Shown in pieces: positions 8,210 through 15,560 of a stretch of 64,000 nt of DNA. Position numbers and translations under genes: made by a program. The notes beneath the pieces are model-generated. The model worked only from the letters and a program-made list of their open reading frames with translations, made no database searches and was not told where the DNA came from. Each line of letters begins with the position of its first letter. Within the stretch, counting starts at the first letter, position 1. Origin of the DNA: Streptomyces rhizosphaerihabitans (GTDB lineage Bacteria > Actinomycetota > Actinomycetes > Streptomycetales > Streptomycetaceae); contig NZ_JAODTZ010000023.1 of the NCBI RefSeq assembly GCF_025399795.1, forward strand, positions 1 through 64,000, read 5' to 3'.

Positions 8210-8461
8210 CTAAGTGGTGTTGAAGCACGTCGAGATGCAACGGGTGTCCGTGACGCCCGCACAGGTCTGCCAGCAGCCGACATTGGAGCCGCAGAGGCTC
8301 CCGCAGTGGGCGGCGGCCGTCGGGCCGACGCAGCCGCTCAGGCAGGAGACCGTGGCCATCGGCCGGACCCCCGGTGCCGGGCCCGAAGGCGGTCCGGGGG
8401 CCGCGTAGGTGAAGGCCGCGGGGCCGATAGCGTGGTCCGCGGTGAGCCGGGGGAGTGTCAT
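8210..8461 (-). CDS. Cys-rich small protein with PRLTAD leader (peptide B)
   Basis: An 83-residue protein. Leader: PRLTAD at 4-9, G13, A15, Y19, and GVRPMA at 31-36. The remaining ~45 residues hold eight cysteines arranged as four C-x3-C pairs (CLSGC, CGSLC, CWQTC, CISTC). This periodicity suggests helical hairpins joined by disulfides, or metal or cofactor attachment (inference). The start overlaps the stop of the LamG gene (ATGA), indicating translational coupling. Small size, repeated CxxxC and the shared leader make it the clearest precursor candidate of the cassette. Confidence 0.78.
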   Translation of the reverse strand: MTLPRLTADHAIGPAAFTYAAPGPPSGPAPGVRPMATVSCLSGCVGPTAAAHCGSLCGSNVGCWQTCAGVTDTRCISTCFNTT

Positions 8462-9330
8462 CGGGCGGTGCCTCCCGCGTTGAGCAGGCGGGCCATCGGC
8501 TGTGCCGTCTCGGCCCGTACGAGGGTGGTCAGGTTGGCCACGGTCCAGACGGGCTCGGTGGCGGGGTCACCGTCGCCCAGGCGCAGGTGGTTGCCGGGCG
8601 GTGGCTGGTAGCGGACGGGCAGCAGCGGGCCACCGGGGGTGGCGTAGTCGAAGGCGACGGTCCCGTAGCCCTCGTTCATCCGCCAGTCGGCGGCCAGCGA
8701 GTCGGTCACGGCGTTCTGGAAGCCGATCGGCTCGTCGTACATCCCGGCCAGCGCGCCGGCGGTGTCCAGGGCGATCCGGCGTACCCGCAGCCGGGTGAGC
8801 ATCCCCTGGAACGGGGCGCCGTCCTGGCCGGGGGAGCGGCCCAGTGTGAGAGTGCGCGGTTCGTCGCCGAGCAGCAGCTGTGGGGCGAGGGGGACGACGG
8901 CGCTGACGGAGGTGGGGCCGCCGTCGCTCACCAGGAGCGTCAGTTGGGTCGGGTTCGGGCTGTAGACCAGGGCGACGTGGAGCCAGTTCGAGGTCAGCCG
9001 GTCGAAGGGCAGTTCGCTGAGGTCCGGCCTGGTGCCGGGCAGGGCGCAGGCCACCTTCCGGCCCGGCCCGTACGCCAGGGAGACCACCGGACCGCTCGCG
9101 CCCCGGACGTCGAGGACGGTCTGCGGGGCCTCGGACCCCGCGGTCGGGCCGCCCGCGGTCCAGGGGGCGGGCCCGGGGCTCATCCAGAACGTGACGGTGA
9201 AGGCCAGGTCGCTCGCGTTCTGCGCGAACAGGTCGGCGGGAAGGGACGCGGTGGCCAGTTCGCGCCCGCCGTCGAAATACAGCGCCATGTTCAGGAGCGG
9301 GGCGAAACGCGGCAGTGAGACCGTGGTCAT
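8458..9330 (-). CDS. LamG-like (concanavalin A-like) domain protein in the peptide cassette
   Basis: A 290-residue protein with a LamG/concanavalin-like jelly-roll: MALYFDGGRELAT, FTVTFWMSPG, VLDVRG, WLHVALVYSPNPTQLTLLVSDG, LTLGRSPGQDGAPFQGMLTRLRV and WRMNEGYGTVAFDYA. These are the usual strands of such domains. No signal peptide is seen. The short N-terminus before the domain contains LPRFAP, only loosely like the PRLTA leader of its neighbours. It lies between peptides C and B with four-base coupling downstream. It may be a larger substrate of the same maturation system or a binding module for the product (both inference). Confidence 0.75.
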   Translation of the reverse strand: MTTVSLPRFAPLLNMALYFDGGRELATASLPADLFAQNASDLAFTVTFWMSPGPAPWTAGGPTAGSEAPQTVLDVRGASGPVVSLAYGPGRKVACALPGTRPDLSELPFDRLTSNWLHVALVYSPNPTQLTLLVSDGGPTSVSAVVPLAPQLLLGDEPRTLTLGRSPGQDGAPFQGMLTRLRVRRIALDTAGALAGMYDEPIGFQNAVTDSLAADWRMNEGYGTVAFDYATPGGPLLPVRYQPPPGNHLRLGDGDPATEPVWTVANLTTLVRAETAQPMARLLNAGGTAR

Positions 9331-9363
9331 CCGGCGGTCATCCTTCCCTCGGGTCGGCCCGGT

Positions 9364-9663
9364 TCAGTTCAGGCACTCGCGGATGCAGCTCAAACCCGCC
9401 GCCGGGGCCTTCGACACCCAGCACGCCGGGTCGAAACCACAAGTGGTGGCGAGGGACACCGCGTTGGGGATTCCGCAGCCCAGCAGGCAGGGCACCTTGC
9501 CCAGTACGCCGCTGAACACGCTGCCCAGGGTGTCGAGGAAGCCCGTCCCGGCGACCGTACCGGGCGCGGCCGCCGCCGCTGTCCCGGTCGTCGTGCCGTA
9601 GGCGGAGTAGACGTGAAGCGCGGGTCCGAGGCCGGCCTCGGCGGTCAGGCGGGGTGTGGTCAC
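9364..9663 (-). CDS. Cys-containing small protein with PRLTAE leader (peptide C)
   Basis: A 99-residue protein starting at GTG 9663, 17 bases after the stop of the PatG-like gene, with GGGAG upstream. Residues 4-9 are PRLTAE, and G13, A15 and Y19 match peptides A and B. The GVRxMA block is replaced by an Ala-rich stretch. Six cysteines follow in the C-terminal half (CLLGC, CGFDPAC, CIREC), again mostly C-x3-C. A Gly/Ala/Thr-rich middle and the hydrophobic GFLDTLGSVFSGVLG precede them, recalling double-glycine bacteriocin sequences. Function unknown. Confidence 0.75.
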   Translation of the reverse strand: MTTPRLTAEAGLGPALHVYSAYGTTTGTAAAAAPGTVAGTGFLDTLGSVFSGVLGKVPCLLGCGIPNAVSLATTCGFDPACWVSKAPAAGLSCIRECLN

Positions 9664-9680
9664 GGCGGTTCACTGCTCCC

Positions 9681-10685
9681 TCAAGGGTGGTCGAAGAAGA
9701 GCGCGAGTTCGTTGAGGAGGAACGGGAACTGGCCGGTCACGTCGATCCGGGTGAAGTAGCGCGTGACCTCCTGCGTGTCGGTCTTGGTGAAGAGCAGGAT
9801 GACGTCCTGGATCCGGCGGGTGCGGGCCAGCGGGTCGGGCTGCGCGGTCACGGAGTTCAGCCGGAAGCCGTTGATCTCCCGTTCGATCACCTTCTTGTAC
9901 AGCGCCAGGGACTTGAAGGTCAGGTAGTTGATCGCCCGGTGCTCGTCGGTCTGGCCGGTGTTGTCGCTGAGCAGTGTCAGCGTGGCGAAGGCATCGCTCG
10001 CCCTGGCGGCGATGAAGTCGTCGGCCGACTGGCTCAGATGCTGGTCCGCGATGTACTGGCCGATCGCGGCGACCAGAGCGGTGTCGTTCCTGATCTCGGC
10101 GACGATGCTGTTGACGAAGGCCTGACCGGTGAAGCTGAACACCTGCTCGCAGGCGGCCAGCGGCAGTTGGACGCCGTTGCACATCGACGGCGGCGCGATG
10201 CCGCCCACCGAGCCGACGACCAGGGCGAAACTGAGCAGATTCGGCGTGGGCGCCAGACAGGTCACCAGGTCGGTGAGTTCCACCTGGGAACGCGGCTTCA
10301 ATATATAGAGATCGATATCCCCGCTCTGGAAGATCCAGCACATCTGCCGGGCCAGATAGAGATTCTGCCCCTGGCTGAGAACCGCGAACTTGTCGGCATC
10401 GCTGATAGTCAGTGTTTGCGCGGGGGATTTACCCCACGCCTGCATGAATTCTTTTTCGATGTCCAGCGACGGGAAACGCGCGGTCACGGTGCCGATCGCG
10501 TAGAGATGTCCCTGCGTCGCACCGCCGCTTCCTCCGCAGCCGCACCCGCCACTCGCGCCTCCCGTGTCCCCGCAGGTACCGCCGCATTCCTCGCAGGCCG
10601 GCACCACGACCGGGGGCCCTCCGGAAGGCACCTCCAGCACGGCGCTTCGGGTTGCCGCGTCCACCGTTTCGGTGTGTTCCGCCAT
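9681..10685 (-). CDS. PatG C-terminal-like protein with Cys/Gly-rich N-terminus
   Basis: A 334-residue protein if started at MAEHTETVD (10685), preceded by GGGGGT. An in-frame ATG at 10817 is possible but adds unconvincing sequence. Residues ~26-55 are Cys/Gly-rich (EECGGTCGD, GGCGCGGSGG). The rest resembles the domain at the end of cyanobactin protease PatG: LYAIGTVTARF near the start, WIFQSGDIDLYILKPRSQ, VTCLAP, DEHRAINYLTFKSLALYK, and a terminal TRIDVTGQFPFLLNEL. That domain's role is poorly known; in PatG it accompanies the macrocyclising protease. Here it stands alone and opens an operon that ends with an S8 protease. Parts (10290-10460) are AT-richer than the neighbours, including rare ATA and TTG codons, suggesting transfer. 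Confidence 0.72.
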   Translation of the reverse strand: MAEHTETVDAATRSAVLEVPSGGPPVVVPACEECGGTCGDTGGASGGCGCGGSGGATQGHLYAIGTVTARFPSLDIEKEFMQAWGKSPAQTLTISDADKFAVLSQGQNLYLARQMCWIFQSGDIDLYILKPRSQVELTDLVTCLAPTPNLLSFALVVGSVGGIAPPSMCNGVQLPLAACEQVFSFTGQAFVNSIVAEIRNDTALVAAIGQYIADQHLSQSADDFIAARASDAFATLTLLSDNTGQTDEHRAINYLTFKSLALYKKVIEREINGFRLNSVTAQPDPLARTRRIQDVILLFTKTDTQEVTRYFTRIDVTGQFPFLLNELALFFDHP

Positions 10686-10849
10686 GAAGCCGCTACCCCC
10701 ACAATTCACGAAATGAAATGGGTGATTCCGCGAGCCGGCGACCTCGGTAGAAGCGGAATTTCTGGATCCTCCCTGGTCCGATTCCCGGAAGCCGTCCAGC
10801 GGATATTCTCGGGGCATGTCGCAGATGTCAAGGGACGCCGGTTCATGTT

Positions 10850-11260
10850 TTACGGAAAAGGGGACGAGTCGCGCGGCCGGAGGCTTCGACTATTCCGGGA
10901 ACCTCCAGGGGAGGAGTACGAACAAGATCCATCGGTACGCTCTCGTCTCGGCCTCTCGCCGCACGGTGGCGGGCGCATCCGCCGGCCACGTTCCGGCGCT
11001 CGTCGCCGACGCCGGGCACGCCCGTCGTGCCGCTGGTGGAACAGATCGCGGACGAGGTGTGGCCGCGGCACTTCCAGGGGCGGGATCGTCCACCGGCTGC
11101 CGCCGCCGTTGACGCAGGTCACGACGGCCCGGTGCCGGCTGGTGCCGCCGCGTTCCGTGCAGTTGACGTTCCCGACTGTCCCGGAGTCACCGGGCCATGA
11201 CGTGCAACTCCCGTCGGCCGCCGTCGCCGTGGTGGTCGTCGCGGGTGCGAACAGGCCCAC
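10850..11260 (-). pseudogene. possible remnant of a secreted Cys-containing protein
   Basis: This frame begins inside what looks like the end of a signal peptide (LAVGLFAPATTTTATAADG) followed by GSCTSWPGD, NVNCTERGG and VVTCVNGGG. It has no plausible start: an in-frame stop lies ~18 codons upstream, with no basic N-terminus between. After ~80 codons it decays into Arg-rich noise. It may be a decayed small secreted protein or a start hidden by a frameshift. The rest of 10686-11296 holds only the presumed promoter of the PatG-like operon. Confidence 0.25.
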
Positions 11261-11296
11261 GGCGAGAGGGGGCGAGAAGTTCGCGCAGTGCGCCGG

Positions 11297-11965
11297 TCAC
11301 GATGAGTTCTCCCGGGGGCGCAGGTCGCGGGTGGCGATGCGCTGCCCGCCGGTGTCGGCGACGATGAGGTTCCAGGCCGTTCCGGCACCGTCGTCGCCGT
11401 CCCACCAGCGCGTGAACTCGTGGGCCAGGCGCCGCACTTCGGGTCCGTCGACTCCAGCGGTGTACGTGGTGGTGACCTCGACGTCGTACTCGGTGGCGTC
11501 GAGGTGGACCAATGTGACCCGGGTGACGTGGCGGGCCGAGTCGGCCGCCTCGCTCTTCCGTGCCCAGCTCCCGAAGCGGTGCAGCAGGTCCGCGTCCGGC
11601 TCGCGCCGGGTGATGGGGCCGCTCGGCGCGGTGGGGGTGCTGTTTCCGGTGCCCTGCTTGCAGCCCAGGATCCATGCTCCCCGGTCGAGGTCCACCACCG
11701 CCGTGGGCTTCGCGGCGAGGGAGCGGCGGACGCACCCGCCGTTCACCTCCCGCACCGCTGCGCCCTTGCCGCCGTCCTCGAACAGCCGCTTTCCCACGGC
11801 GAATCCCGCGTCGTACGCCTGCCGGTATCCGGGCGCGGACGCGGCCGGCCGACCGGTCCCGTCGGACGGCGCCGCCGACGGCCGGGAAGCGTCGCCCGTG
11901 GAACCGCACGCGGACGCGGCCAGGCACGTTCCTACGATGAGACCGAGCGCGCGGGCCCGGCCCAT
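11297..11965 (-). CDS. putative lipoprotein of unknown function
   Basis: Taken from the ATG at 11965, where a lipoprotein signal begins: MGRARALGLIVG then LAASAC, with the Cys at residue ~20. In-frame starts up to 12040 exist, but none has a clear ribosome binding site. After a Ser/Pro/Ala-rich linker the mature part contains YRQAYDAGFAVGKRLFEDG, NGGCVRRS, WILGCKQG, TRVTLVHLDATEYDVEVTTTY and FTRWWDGDDGAG. I do not recognise a family. The C-terminal strands look like a periplasmic-type alpha/beta domain. It is expected to be tethered to the outer face of the membrane. It stands alone, minus strand, downstream of a GvpL/F gene. Confidence 0.7.
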   Translation of the reverse strand: MGRARALGLIVGTCLAASACGSTGDASRPSAAPSDGTGRPAASAPGYRQAYDAGFAVGKRLFEDGGKGAAVREVNGGCVRRSLAAKPTAVVDLDRGAWILGCKQGTGNSTPTAPSGPITRREPDADLLHRFGSWARKSEAADSARHVTRVTLVHLDATEYDVEVTTTYTAGVDGPEVRRLAHEFTRWWDGDDGAGTAWNLIVADTGGQRIATRDLRPRENSS

Positions 11966-12058
11966 GGAGCCGATGATGGGGTGAGGTGTCATCGCCATAT
12001 CGGGGCAGATGCCTTTTCCGGGCCTGGGGTTGCTCGGCACGCGCCCGGGCGTCCTCTG

Positions 12059-12772
12059 TCAGCTGAAGCTGTACGGAGGGAGCGGACCGTCGAGCCGGAA
12101 GTCGAAGCCCTCGCCCATCTGGTGGGCGAGGCTCAACTCCGTTGCGAGGAACAGCTCGTCCTGCTCCTCGTTCACCAGGAAGGAGACACTGAGGAAGTCC
12201 GCCCCGTCCGGTTGAGCGGCGTCGATCTCCCGGGCGAACGGACGAAGCGCCTCGATCACTCCCGACGCCAGGGCCTCCTGCCGTGCCCGCGTTTCCACCG
12301 CGACCAGTTCGCCGAGACGCGGTGCCGCGGTGGGGTCCGCCGTGCCGTCGCGGACCCGGTCGTTGAGCCGTCGGGCCGCCTCCGACTCCGAGAGGATCTC
12401 CCGCAGCAGCATCTCCTCGTCCTGCGACGCCTTGAGGTTGTACTCGACGCATCCCTCCAACCGGCCCAGCCGGTCGGCGAATTCGTCCGCCCGCGTCTCC
12501 AGCGCCGACCGGACCGCTTCGTCGTCCGGGGCGGTGCAGCCGAACTTCAGGGGCAGTACGGTGCCGTCCGCCATCAGGCGCTTCTGGACTTCCTGATGCG
12601 CGTCGATGTCCCGTTGTCCGAGGGGCAGTTCACCCGGCGCGTCACTCACCACCGCGCAGAGCGGGCCCGCGCTCACCGTACGCAGCCGGGCGGGCGATGT
12701 GCCGACACCGTCGAGATCGTCGAGGCGCAGTGGATGGTCCTTGAAGGTGATCGAGTAGACGTGTACGGCCAT
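12059..12772 (-). CDS. GvpL/GvpF family gas vesicle protein
   Basis: A 237-residue protein with the GvpL/F pattern: VHVYSITF at the start, GPLCAVVSDAPGEL, DIDAHQEVQKRLMADGTVLPLKFG, an alpha-helical middle (RADEFADRLGRLEGCVEYNLKA, DEEMLLREILSESEAARRLNDRV) and a C-terminal SFLVNEEQDELFLATELSL. A strong GGAGGAG precedes the ATG. Gas-vesicle accessory proteins usually sit in gvp clusters, but no gvpA, gvpO or other gvp gene is in this window. It could serve a cluster elsewhere or have another role, since many streptomycetes carry gvp genes without known vesicles. Confidence 0.9.
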   Translation of the reverse strand: MAVHVYSITFKDHPLRLDDLDGVGTSPARLRTVSAGPLCAVVSDAPGELPLGQRDIDAHQEVQKRLMADGTVLPLKFGCTAPDDEAVRSALETRADEFADRLGRLEGCVEYNLKASQDEEMLLREILSESEAARRLNDRVRDGTADPTAAPRLGELVAVETRARQEALASGVIEALRPFAREIDAAQPDGADFLSVSFLVNEEQDELFLATELSLAHQMGEGFDFRLDGPLPPYSFS

Positions 12773-13430
12773 GGCTCACTCCTCCGCGTGAGACGCGCTG
12801 CTCTCCCGCTGGGAGGAGCGCCGGGCCGGTCGCCGACCTTGCACGACCGTCTCCTCCGGCCCCCGCCGTTCCCCTGGCCCGCCTCTCGCCGCAATCCCGG
12901 CCTGTCACTCCTCGGAACCGCCGCGTCGACGGCATCGGAATGGCGTCCAGGGCTCCCTCGGGCATGCCCCGCTCCCGATTCCACGGAGCGGCCGACGAGG
13001 CGGGTCGGCATGGACGGGGCTATTCCCGGAACCCGGTGCCGCCTCCGGCCTGCGGAACCGCCGTCACGGTGCCTCCCTTCACCGGCTGTGATGTCTCAGC
13101 GCCGGTCGACCTGCCCGTATGGGGCGCGGCGCCCGTCGGGGCCGGTCTGATGACCGTTCGGCGGGTTCTGCCGTCGCAGGTGTCTCCGGTCGTCACGGTG
13201 GACACCGCAACATGCGGTGGAACGCCCGATACCTCCGATACCATCATATAGGCGCTATTTGTAGCATCAGGTAAGGCGGACTCCTCATGAGGCCGTCTCG
13301 TCGGATCACGCGGCCCGGGGGAGTCGCGGGCCGCGTGATCCGACGGCGACCGATTCATGAGGGGTACTGCTCATGCGGGGCACTCCCAAGATCGTGTGCG
13401 CGATCCCCGAGCCGCCAGGTGTGATGATCC
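12773..13430. other. 658-base intergenic region
   Basis: No convincing gene on either strand; frames here are low-complexity or change phase. Near 13235-13270 is an AT-richer stretch (ACCATCATATAGGCGCTATTTGTAGC). A perfect 19-base inverted repeat lies at 13299-13345 (listed separately). Flanking genes are both on the minus strand. Confidence 0.5.
13299..13345 (-). terminator. 19-bp perfect inverted repeat, likely terminator
   Basis: Arms 13299-13317 and 13327-13345 are perfectly complementary (CGTCGGATCACGCGGCCCG) around a 9-base loop. It lies 85 bases beyond the stop of the minus-strand CsbD/iron-permease pair. No T-run follows, as is usual in Streptomyces. The arms are long for a terminator, so a regulatory or protein-binding palindrome is also possible. 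Confidence 0.6.
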
Positions 13431-13799
13431 CTAGGTTTCGTCCTCCATGCGGATCACCCTCCTGAGGTCCTCGTGCGCCTTGCCGGGCGCGCCTTCCTGC
13501 GCTTCCGGCAGCGCCGCCGCGATGGCGTCCAGCTTGCGCTGGATCGCCCGCTCGGACCGGAGTTCGGTGTTCTTCAGCAGGGCGAGGAGCAGCAGCGTCA
13601 CCGCGGTCATCGTCTCGCCGGCAAGGAGGAGCCATTCCACGGCGAGCCCTGCGATGTGCGCTGCGACGGTGAGAGAGACCAGCCCGACGCAGACCACGAA
13701 GAAGACCGGCGAGCTGGTGAACCTCGACCCGGACTCGGCGAGCCGCTCGAACCTGCCGCGTTCGTCGCCACCGCGGTCGGCGGGATGCTGAAGAGTCAC
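13431..13799 (-). CDS. low-affinity iron permease family small membrane protein
   Basis: A 122-residue protein starting at GTG 13799, two bases after the CsbD stop, so probably translationally coupled. It has two predicted membrane segments (FFVVCVGLVSLTVAAHIAGL and WLLLAGETMTAVTLLLLALL) followed by KNTELRSERAIQRKLDAI, which resembles the end of the low-affinity iron permease family (NTQNRD....QLKLDE). Family members in actinobacteria are small and their iron transport is unproven. Pairing with CsbD suggests a general stress gene set. The GTG start is chosen because upstream sequence in this frame is a shadow of CsbD. Confidence 0.75.
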   Translation of the reverse strand: MTLQHPADRGGDERGRFERLAESGSRFTSSPVFFVVCVGLVSLTVAAHIAGLAVEWLLLAGETMTAVTLLLLALLKNTELRSERAIQRKLDAIAAALPEAQEGAPGKAHEDLRRVIRMEDET

Positions 13800-13801
13800 G
13801 T

Positions 13802-13978
13802 TCAGTGCTTGGTCCAGCTGCGCACGCGCGCCGTGGTCTTCTCCGTCATCTCCTGGGCCTTGCCGCGCAGTTGCTCGCGGCGCCCCGCTCGTTGCACCGA
13901 CGTGTCGCCCAACGCCTTTCCGACGGACTCCTTCACCTTGCCCTTGAACTGTTTCGCCTTCGCATTGCCCTTGAACAT
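13802..13978 (-). CDS. CsbD family stress protein
   Basis: A 58-residue hydrophilic helical protein: it starts MFKGNAKAKQFKGKVKESVG, continues with KALGDTSVQRAGRREQLRGK, and ends RVRSWTKH. The GK.KE..GK..GD...QR.G...QL.GK pattern is the CsbD signature. CsbD proteins are general-stress proteins of unknown biochemistry. It leads a two-gene unit with the iron-permease-like gene. A second, more Lys-rich CsbD gene lies at 15297. Confidence 0.88.
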   Translation of the reverse strand: MFKGNAKAKQFKGKVKESVGKALGDTSVQRAGRREQLRGKAQEMTEKTTARVRSWTKH

Positions 13979-14518
13979 CGTCGTCGCCGTCCTCTCGGGC
14001 GCTCCGTGCCGCGACGCGGCAGGCCACGCCTCTCCTCCTCACCGTGTGGCTTCGCGGACGGCATCGCAAACCGGCCATGTCCGTCCGCGCCCGACACCTC
14101 GCGGTGTGCGGGCGGGTTTCCCCGCGCGGCCGAGGGGGACCCGATGCTGACAGCCCGGAGCCGTAGGAGAGGCCGGACCCGCCGGGTCCGAACGCAGAAG
14201 AAGCGCTGAGTAACCGGGGCCGAGCAGAGAAGGAAGATGAAAGCCGTGACCGCGGACATCGGTAGCAGGACCACCACACGACCCGAGACGGGATGGGCCA
14301 TGGCGCGGCGTCGGCGCGAGAGCGGTCCGCGGACCTGTGTTCCGGCGACGGCCGACCGAACGGCCCGCACGGAGCGGTTCGCCCCCGAGTGGAACATCGT
14401 GAGGGGTGAGGACTGACCAGCCGTCACCTCGGCTCCGTACGTGCACCTCGGCTCCGTACGAACGCGGGGCCGGCGCGTTTCGGGCACCCGCGTCCCGGCA
14501 CCCGCGTCCCGGCATCCG
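13979..14518. other. 540-base region with at most one small ORF
   Basis: Apart from the 59-codon candidate at 14237-14416 I see no gene. On the minus strand, one frame between ~14315 and 14180 has a hydrophobic stretch (VVVLLPMSAVTAFIFLLCS), but the surrounding sequence is not convincing. Confidence 0.4.
14237..14416 (+). CDS. possible 59-residue basic protein
   Basis: ATG 14237 follows AGAAGGAAG at good spacing and the frame runs 59 codons to TGA 14416. The product is basic and polar (MKAVTADIGSRTTTRP, MARRRRESG, ERFAPEWNIVRGED). No family is recognised. The ribosome binding site is the main support. Confidence 0.28.
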   Translation: MKAVTADIGSRTTTRPETGWAMARRRRESGPRTCVPATADRTARTERFAPEWNIVRGED

Positions 14519-15055
14519 CTAGGGAGCGGTGTCCGTCTCGGAGCGCAGTCGGCGGACCTCGTCCTCCGGGGGGCGACGCACGTCCTCGTCCGGCATCCGC
14601 TCCGGCATGTCGTTGTCGGGAATCAGGTGGCCGGCCGCCTCCTCCGCGGAGGCCCCGCCGCCGTCGGAGCCGACGTCCTCGGCGATCATGTCGTGCTCGG
14701 CGTCCTGATGGGCGCCCTCGTCGAGGGCCAGGATCCGGTCCGCACGGTCCACGCCCACCTCGTCGTCCGGGAGTTCGCCTTCACCATCCTCCAGGCCGCC
14801 CGTGCTGTCGTCTTCGTCGGGCTCCTCCAGTGCCGGATCCGTCCGTTCCTCGGCCAGTTTCTCGGCCAGGCTCTCCCCTTCGCGCTGCTCGCGCGCCGTA
14901 GTGCCTCGATGCTCCACGGCGAGCGGGCGCTCGGGCGGTGACCACCCTTCGTCGAAGGGATCCGAGCCCCGGTCCTCAAGGGTGTCCTCCGGATCGAGGA
15001 TGCCCTCGTCCTCGCGGACATCAGGGCTTCCCGGCTGGTAGACCTCATCACCCAT
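14519..15055 (-). CDS. DUF5709-like acidic protein
   Basis: A 178-residue, very acidic, probably disordered protein beginning MGDEVYQPGSPDVREDEG, then LDPEDTLEDRG, PFDEGWSPPERP and GTTAREQREGESLAEKLAEE, and ending in the Glu/Arg-rich VRRPPEDEVRRLRSETDTAP. The opening YQP....ED.GLLDPEDTL..RG.DP.DEGWSPPERP pattern is typical of the actinobacterial DUF5709 family (function unknown). The ATG at 15055 follows GAGGACGACGTC. Upstream codons to 15118 are not conserved in character. Confidence 0.85.
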   Translation of the reverse strand: MGDEVYQPGSPDVREDEGILDPEDTLEDRGSDPFDEGWSPPERPLAVEHRGTTAREQREGESLAEKLAEERTDPALEEPDEDDSTGGLEDGEGELPDDEVGVDRADRILALDEGAHQDAEHDMIAEDVGSDGGGASAEEAAGHLIPDNDMPERMPDEDVRRPPEDEVRRLRSETDTAP

Positions 15056-15296
15056 GACGTCGTCCTCGCTCTGGCTGCCCAAGACGGGCGTGACCCTCCG
15101 GACGGATCGAAGTGTCATCGGCCCATGTATCCAGGCTGGCCCAGCCCACCCATTCCGGCACGCCGGAGCCGCACATGACCACGGAGGGTCACCGAGCGAC
15201 AGGGTACCGATCCTCGATCTTCACGTTTGGCGCGGGCTGGGCGGGTCACTCGATCCCTGACACCCGAAGTCGATCGTGATGGGGAAGTGAGACATC

Positions 15297-15470
15297 GTGG
15301 GTGGCGAGCAGAAGGCCAAGGCCAAGATGGAGCAGGCCAAGGGCAAGACGAAGGAAGCGGCCGGACGCGCCGTCGGCAACGAGCGGATGACCGCCGAGGG
15401 CCGGGCCGAGAAGGCGAAGGGCGACGCGCGGCAGGCCAAGGAGAAGACGAAGGACGTCTTCAAGGGCTGA
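15297..15470 (+). CDS. CsbD family stress protein (second copy)
   Basis: A 57-residue Lys/Ala-rich protein starting at GTG 15297 behind GGGGAAGTGAG: GGEQKAKAKMEQAKGKTKEAAGR, VGNERMTAEGRAEKAKG and a final KEKTKDVFKG. This is the usual CsbD layout. It is followed by a strong hairpin at 15523-15552, so it is probably monocistronic. General-stress role by family; biochemistry unknown. Confidence 0.9.
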   Translation: MGGEQKAKAKMEQAKGKTKEAAGRAVGNERMTAEGRAEKAKGDARQAKEKTKDVFKG

Positions 15471-15522
15471 CAGCTCACGCTGAAGGAGTCGGTGCGGTCG
15501 TTTGCCGTTTCGACCGAACACC

Positions 15523-15552
15523 GTGGGGCCCGTTCCGGAGAACGGGCCCCAC
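15523..15552 (+). terminator. 13-bp perfect hairpin after csbD
   Basis: Arms 15523-15535 and 15540-15552 (GTGGGGCCCGTTC and its complement) flank the tetraloop CGGA. It lies 53 bases after the CsbD stop. No T-run follows. Confidence 0.8.
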
Positions 15553-15560
15553 ATCCATGC

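Noticed and set aside
7832..9663. Cys-rich peptides as lanthipeptides or thiopeptides
   Set aside because: No LanB/LanC/LanM, YcaO or radical-SAM gene is nearby.
9654..11984. 776-codon plus-strand frame across the peptide cassette
   Set aside because: No domain, covers several well-supported minus-strand genes and non-coding sequence.
12940..13251. Plus-strand 103-codon frame in the gap after the GvpL/F gene
   Set aside because: No ribosome binding site or family features.
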